Below are positions 59,692-64,000 of a stretch of 64,000 nt of DNA, piece after piece. The stretch is from Streptomyces lichenis (lineage in GTDB: Bacteria > Actinomycetota > Actinomycetes > Streptomycetales > Streptomycetaceae). The position numbers and the translations under genes were made by a program. The DNA lies in contig NZ_JALPTH010000015.1 of NCBI RefSeq assembly GCF_023218175.1, positions 1 to 64,000 of the forward strand, in the 5' to 3' direction. Below the pieces are notes generated by a model that had not been told where the DNA came from, made no database searches, and was given only the letters and a program-made list of their open reading frames with translations. Numbering within the stretch: the stretch's first letter is position 1; every line of letters begins with the position of its first letter.

Positions 59692-60426
59692 TCAGGCGTC
59701 GGGCAGGTTCGCCGGGGCCTCGGCGCCGTCCGGGGGCGCGGCGGGCTGGCCGTAGGTGCGCAGGCGGGTGGCGACGTCGGCGAGCTGGGCCTCGGTGAGG
59801 AGGGTGGGGGTGCGGCCGGGGACGGAGGAGGCGGTGAGCCAGACGCGGCACATCCACTCCAGCTGGGCAGTGCGGTCGTAGGCCTGGTCCAGGGTGTCGC
59901 CGTGGGCGAGGGTGCCGTGGTTGCGGAGGAGGCAGGCGCTGCGCCCTTCGAGGGCGGCGCGGGTGTGGGCGGCCAGTTCCTCGGTGCCGTAGGGGGCGTA
60001 GGGGGCGACCCGGACCGGGCCGCCGAGGGCGGCGGCCATGTAGTGGATCAGCGGCAGTTCGTCGACGAGCGTGGAGACCGCGGTGGCGTGCACCGCGTGG
60101 GTGTGGACCACCGCGCGGGCGGAGGTGGTGCGGTAGACGTCCAGGTGGAAGGGGAGCTCGCTGGTGGGGGCGAGTGTCCCGTGCGCCCGGCGGCCGTCGA
60201 GGGTGACGGCGAGCAGGTCGGCGGCGGTGAGCCGGTCGTAGGGGACGCCACTGGGGGTGACCAGCACCAGGTCCCCGACCCGTACCGAGACATTGCCGGA
60301 GGTGCCGACCACCAGCCCGTCGGCGACGGTGCGGCGGGCGGTGGCGACGAGGTCGGCCCAGGCCCGCGCCAGCGGCTCCGGGAGGGGAAGGGAGGGGTCG
60401 GGGGCGGGCGAGGGGGCGGAGGGCAT
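59692..60426 (-). CDS. Class II aldolase/adducin-family protein
   Basis: This is a 244-residue protein of the class II aldolase (fuculose-phosphate aldolase/ribulose-phosphate 4-epimerase) fold. The metal motif VVHTHAVHATAVS (HxH plus a third His) and LLRNHGTLAHGDT are intact. GLVVGTSGNVSVRVGDLVLVTPSGV, the phosphate-binding stretch typical of the family, is near residue 38. The substrate could be fuculose-phosphate, ribulose-phosphate or a related keto compound, which the sequence does not settle. It is divergent from the phosphate-transporter gene. Confidence 0.9.
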   Translation of the reverse strand: MPSAPSPAPDPSLPLPEPLARAWADLVATARRTVADGLVVGTSGNVSVRVGDLVLVTPSGVPYDRLTAADLLAVTLDGRRAHGTLAPTSELPFHLDVYRTTSARAVVHTHAVHATAVSTLVDELPLIHYMAAALGGPVRVAPYAPYGTEELAAHTRAALEGRSACLLRNHGTLAHGDTLDQAYDRTAQLEWMCRVWLTASSVPGRTPTLLTEAQLADVATRLRTYGQPAAPPDGAEAPANLPDA

Positions 60427-60575
60427 GGGGGTGATCCTGCCATTCGGGGGCGGTGACGCTGGGTGAGGGGAAGGGGGCCGGCAGCCATACCCGGTGCTGG
60501 GGGCACCCGGCCGGACTCCTCGGCGGTAACCGGAATGGACGACTCCTAGTTGGGGTCACCATGAAGCCCGGCTCA

Positions 60576-60612
60576 GTTCACCTTCCGTTCACTCAGGTTC
60601 CCTACGTTCACC
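60576..60612 (+). promoter_or_regulatory. PHO box (PhoP binding repeats)
   Basis: Four GTTCACC-like heptamers follow each other: GTTCACC (60576), GTTCACT (60587), GTTCCCT (60597) and GTTCACC (60606). The first two are exactly 11 bases apart, the spacing of Streptomyces PhoP direct-repeat units. The site is 33 bases before the pitH2 start, so PhoP would bind in the promoter or leader. From memory, S. coelicolor pitH2 is a direct PhoP target. Confidence 0.8.
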
Positions 60613-60644
60613 AAGCCACTGACGTCGAACGATTGCCTGGGTCG

Positions 60645-61934
<1,290 letters not shown>

Positions 61935-61953
61935 GCCTTCGAGGAAACCGCAC

Positions 61954-62175
61954 ATGAAGATCGACTGGGCCGCACTCGGCACCGTCTTCGGCGTCAGCCT
62001 CGCCGCCACCATCGCCCTGGTGGGCCTGTTCACCCTCGGTATCGCCGGCCTCTCCCGGCACGAGGCGGCCGGCGCCCGCGGCGGCTCCGCCACCCTGGCC
62101 CGTACCGGCGCCTTCGCCTGCTTCGGGCTCTGCGCGGCGGCCGTCTCGTACGGGATCTATCTGATCGTCGTCTGA
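61954..62175 (+). CDS. Small membrane protein following the phosphate transporter
   Basis: This is a 73-residue protein with two helices: WAALGTVFGVSLAATIALVGLFTLG and a C-terminal one (TGAFACFGLCAAAVSYGIYLIVV). A short charged loop (SRHEAAGARGG) lies between them. It starts 19 bases after pitH2. From memory, similar small proteins follow pit genes in other Streptomyces, so it may be a transporter subunit or assembly factor. No conserved catalytic residues exist. The operon ends in a 16-bp terminator hairpin. Confidence 0.82.
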   Translation: MKIDWAALGTVFGVSLAATIALVGLFTLGIAGLSRHEAAGARGGSATLARTGAFACFGLCAAAVSYGIYLIVV

Positions 62176-62229
62176 GCACACGGCCCCAGGCCATCGGGTG
62201 GAGCGGAACGGCTCCGTCCCCCGCTCCTC

Positions 62230-62267
62230 CGGCGCCCCGGGAGGCCCAGCCGCCTCCCGGGGCGCCG
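62230..62267 (+). terminator. Terminator of the pitH2 operon
   Basis: A 16-bp perfect stem (62230-62245 with 62252-62267) with a six-base loop (ccagcc) sits 55 bases after the last stop codon. The GC-rich stem has no U-tract. It separates the operon from the cobalamin riboswitch. Confidence 0.85.
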
Positions 62268-62359
62268 CCGTGTCACGGCTCGCGACACGGCCCGCCTCCA
62301 CCCGGCCCGGCGGACGGTCTCGCAGGTCAACGGCGAGTTGACGGGCGTTCGCGGGGCGT

Positions 62360-62525
62360 GGTGGACTGCCGGGGCCATTGACGGCGGCACACGAGAGGAA
62401 GCCCGGTGAGAGCCCGGCGCGGTCCCGCCACTGTGAGCCCGATCCGCGCCCGCGCGGCCCGGGTGAGCCAGGAACTCTCGCCGCCGGACACGTCGAACCA
62501 GGGCGCGGACCCTGAGTGAGGACCT
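62360..62525 (+). promoter_or_regulatory. Cobalamin (AdoCbl) riboswitch
   Basis: The conserved core is easy to read: gaggaagcccggtgagagccc (62394 onward), ggtcccgccactgtgagccc (62421 onward, the CCGCCACTGT core) and the B12 box gagccaggaactct (62465-62478). This is the typical order upstream of cobalamin synthesis genes. It precedes cobD by 54 bases and probably lowers cobD/cobQ translation when adenosylcobalamin is abundant. Outer boundaries are approximate. Confidence 0.93.
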
Positions 62526-62578
62526 GAACCCCATGCCGGGCCGCCCTGCCCCGGGGTCGAGAGCGTCGGGCTCCCCCG

Positions 62579-63589
62579 ATGCGCGCTGACCCCACCCCCG
62601 CCCCCGCCCCGATCCCCGTATCCCTCCGCCCGGCCGCCTTCGCCGTCGGCGCGGCCGCCGGACTGCTGGTCGACGCACTGCTCGCCGACCCCCACCGGGG
62701 CCACCCGGTGGCCGCCTTCGGGCGCGCCGCGGCCCGGGTCGAGCGGGCGCTCTGGCGCGACCACCGCGGCTGGGGCGCCCTGCACACGCTGCTCTGCGCC
62801 GGGGGCACCGCCGGTGGAGCGGCGCTGGCCGCCCGGGCGGTACGCGGCCGGCCCGCCGCCTCCACCGCGCTGACCGCCGCCGCGGTGTGGGCCGTGGTCG
62901 GCGGCACGACCCTGGGCCGGGAGGCCCGGGCGATCGGCGGCGCGCTGGCCGCCGGGGACCTGGAGGTCGCCCGGGAGCGGCTGCCGCATCTGTGCGGACG
63001 CGACCCGCAGGCGCTGGACGGCCCGGCGATGGCCCGAGCGGTGGTGGAGTCGGTCGCCGAGAACACCTCCGACGCGGCGGTCGGCGCCCTGGTGTGGGGC
63101 GCGCTCGCCGGGGTGCCCGGGCTGGCCGGGTTCCGGGCGGTGAACACCCTGGACGCGATGGTCGGCCACAGGTCGCCGCGCTACCGCCGGTTCGGCTGGG
63201 CCTCGGCCCGGCTGGACGACCTGGCCGGCTGGCCCGGCGCCCGGCTGACCGCGCTGCTGGCCGCCGCCACGGGCGGGGACCCGGCCGGAGCGGTACGGGC
63301 CTGGCGGGCCGACGCGCACCGGCACCCGAGCCCCAACGCGGGCCCGGTGGAGGCCGCCTTCGCCGGGGCGCTCGGCGTCCGGCTCGGCGGCGCCCTCTCG
63401 TACGGCGGGCGGGTGGAGCACCGCCCGGTGCTCAATGAGGACGGGCGGGCCGTGGAGACCGCCGACATCGAACGGGCGGTACGGCTCTCCCGCCGGGTCT
63501 CCCTGGGCGCCCTCGCGGTGTGCGCGGGCGGCCGACTGGCCGTGGCGGCGGTGGCGGCTCGCAGGCGGCGGAAGGCGGGTACGGCATGA
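62579..63589 (+). CDS. cobD: Adenosylcobinamide-phosphate synthase CobD/CbiB
   Basis: This 336-residue integral membrane enzyme attaches aminopropanol phosphate to adenosylcobyric acid, making adenosylcobinamide phosphate. Family motifs are LLVDALLADPHRGHPVAAFG (about 30-49), VVESVAENTSDAAVGALVWG and GLAGFRAVNTLDAMVGHRSPRY, with four to five predicted helices. It is the first gene after the cobalamin riboswitch. Its stop overlaps the ATG of cobQ by four bases (ATGA). The ATG at 62579 is in a proline-rich start (PTPAPAPIPV), which is unusual but has the only plausible in-frame start. Confidence 0.95.
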   Translation: MRADPTPAPAPIPVSLRPAAFAVGAAAGLLVDALLADPHRGHPVAAFGRAAARVERALWRDHRGWGALHTLLCAGGTAGGAALAARAVRGRPAASTALTAAAVWAVVGGTTLGREARAIGGALAAGDLEVARERLPHLCGRDPQALDGPAMARAVVESVAENTSDAAVGALVWGALAGVPGLAGFRAVNTLDAMVGHRSPRYRRFGWASARLDDLAGWPGARLTALLAAATGGDPAGAVRAWRADAHRHPSPNAGPVEAAFAGALGVRLGGALSYGGRVEHRPVLNEDGRAVETADIERAVRLSRRVSLGALAVCAGGRLAVAAVAARRRRKAGTA

Positions 63590-64000
63590 GCGGCGGCGGG
63601 CTCACGACGCAGCGAAGGACGCAGGGCGGCGGGCTGCTGGTCGCGGGGACGACCTCCGACGCGGGCAAGAGCGTGGTCACCGCCGGGATCTGCCGCTGGC
63701 TGGTGCGCCAAGGCGTGAAGGTGGCGCCGTTCAAGGGTCAGAACATGTCCCTGAACTCCTACGTGACGAGGGAGGGCGCCGAGATCGGCCGCGCCCAGGC
63801 GATGCAGGCCCAGGCCGCCCGGGTGGAGCCGACCGCGCTGATGAACCCGGTGCTGCTCAAGCCCGGCGGCGACCGCTCCAGCCAGGTGGTGCTGATGGGC
63901 AGGCCGGTGGGCGAGATGAGCGCCCGCGGCTACCACGGCGGGCGCCAGCGGGACCTGCTGGAACCGGTGCTGGACTGCCTCCAGCGCCTCCGCGACACCC
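63586..64000 (+). CDS. cobQ: Cobyric acid synthase CobQ (partial, 5' end)
   Basis: The first 138 codons of an amidotransferase that adds four amide groups to adenosylcobyrinic a,c-diamide. The N-terminal dethiobiotin-synthetase-like domain is visible: GLLVAGTTSDAGKSVVTAGI is the P-loop (residues 17-36), followed by APFKGQNMSLNSYVT and the GAEIGRAQAMQAQAA helix. The ATG overlaps the cobD stop, so the two are cotranscribed under the riboswitch. The window ends inside the gene, and the C-terminal glutaminase domain is outside. Confidence 0.93.
   Translation, partial: MSGGGLTTQRRTQGGGLLVAGTTSDAGKSVVTAGICRWLVRQGVKVAPFKGQNMSLNSYVTREGAEIGRAQAMQAQAARVEPTALMNPVLLKPGGDRSSQVVLMGRPVGEMSARGYHGGRQRDLLEPVLDCLQRLRDT

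Overview
The window is a continuous piece of a high-GC actinomycete chromosome, almost certainly Streptomyces. The clues are extreme G/C at third codon positions, many GTG/TTG starts with AGGAGG-like sites, and a chaplin (ChpE-type), Spo0M, a Gbn-type nucleoid protein, DUF3099, paired NfeD/SPFH genes and a Gls24/Asp23 cluster. From memory (not checked) the order chpE - two-component pair - serB - fabG/fabI - tyrS - moaA - actP - gbn - pitH2 - cobD/cobQ matches the SCO1793-SCO1848 stretch of S. coelicolor. I see no phage, transposase, plasmid or biosynthetic cluster. This is conserved core chromosome with repeat-rich gaps.

Layout. 1-4.5 kb: DNA glycosylase (aag), spo0M, a PEBP protein, an HNH nuclease and a CmlR/Cmx-type chloramphenicol exporter. 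4.9-9.3 kb: TauE/SafE permease, a stomatin-like SPFH protein with NfeD, an ABC ATPase and a conserved unknown. 9.3-10.7 kb: no credible gene, but a large imperfect inverted repeat enclosing a 63-bp minisatellite and an 18-bp perfect hairpin. 10.7-14.8 kb: chpE, a NarL-type response regulator with its GAF histidine kinase, then a damaged-looking SDR gene fused in an ATGA overlap to a divergent queA-like gene. 15-20.3 kb: secreted SLT hydrolase, a double-FHA ABC transporter and serB. 20.3-21.4 kb: G-rich direct repeats. 21.4-27 kb: SixA-like phosphatase, MFS exporter with its tiny partner protein and a divergent GntR regulator with an obvious operator, then fabI/fabG.

27-38 kb: tldD/tldE, tyrS, GlsB-like membrane protein, DUF3099 protein, a 6C small RNA, moaA, an acetate symporter with its DUF485 partner, and a secreted subtilase. 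38-48 kb: CoA transferase, DEDD exonuclease with BRCT-like tail, a zinc protein, SURF1, a second NfeD/flotillin pair, GH15 glucoamylase-like enzyme and an atypical SDR. 48-52.5 kb: a Gls24/Asp23 envelope-stress cluster and an enoyl-CoA hydratase. 52.7-60.4 kb: gbn, an ABC-F ATPase, a zinc metallopeptidase, VOC protein, HEAT-like unknown, alpha/beta hydrolase and class II aldolase. 60.5-64 kb: PHO-box-controlled phosphate transporter pitH2 with a small partner, then a cobalamin riboswitch heading cobD and cobQ, the latter cut by the window end.

The strongest observations for follow-up are the inverted-repeat/minisatellite element before chpE, the GATC-containing dyad upstream of gbn, the REP-like hairpin spliced in frame into tldD, the apparently frameshifted SDR ahead of queA, and the SDR with substituted catalytic residues next to the GH15 gene. 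All counts and alignments were made by eye.
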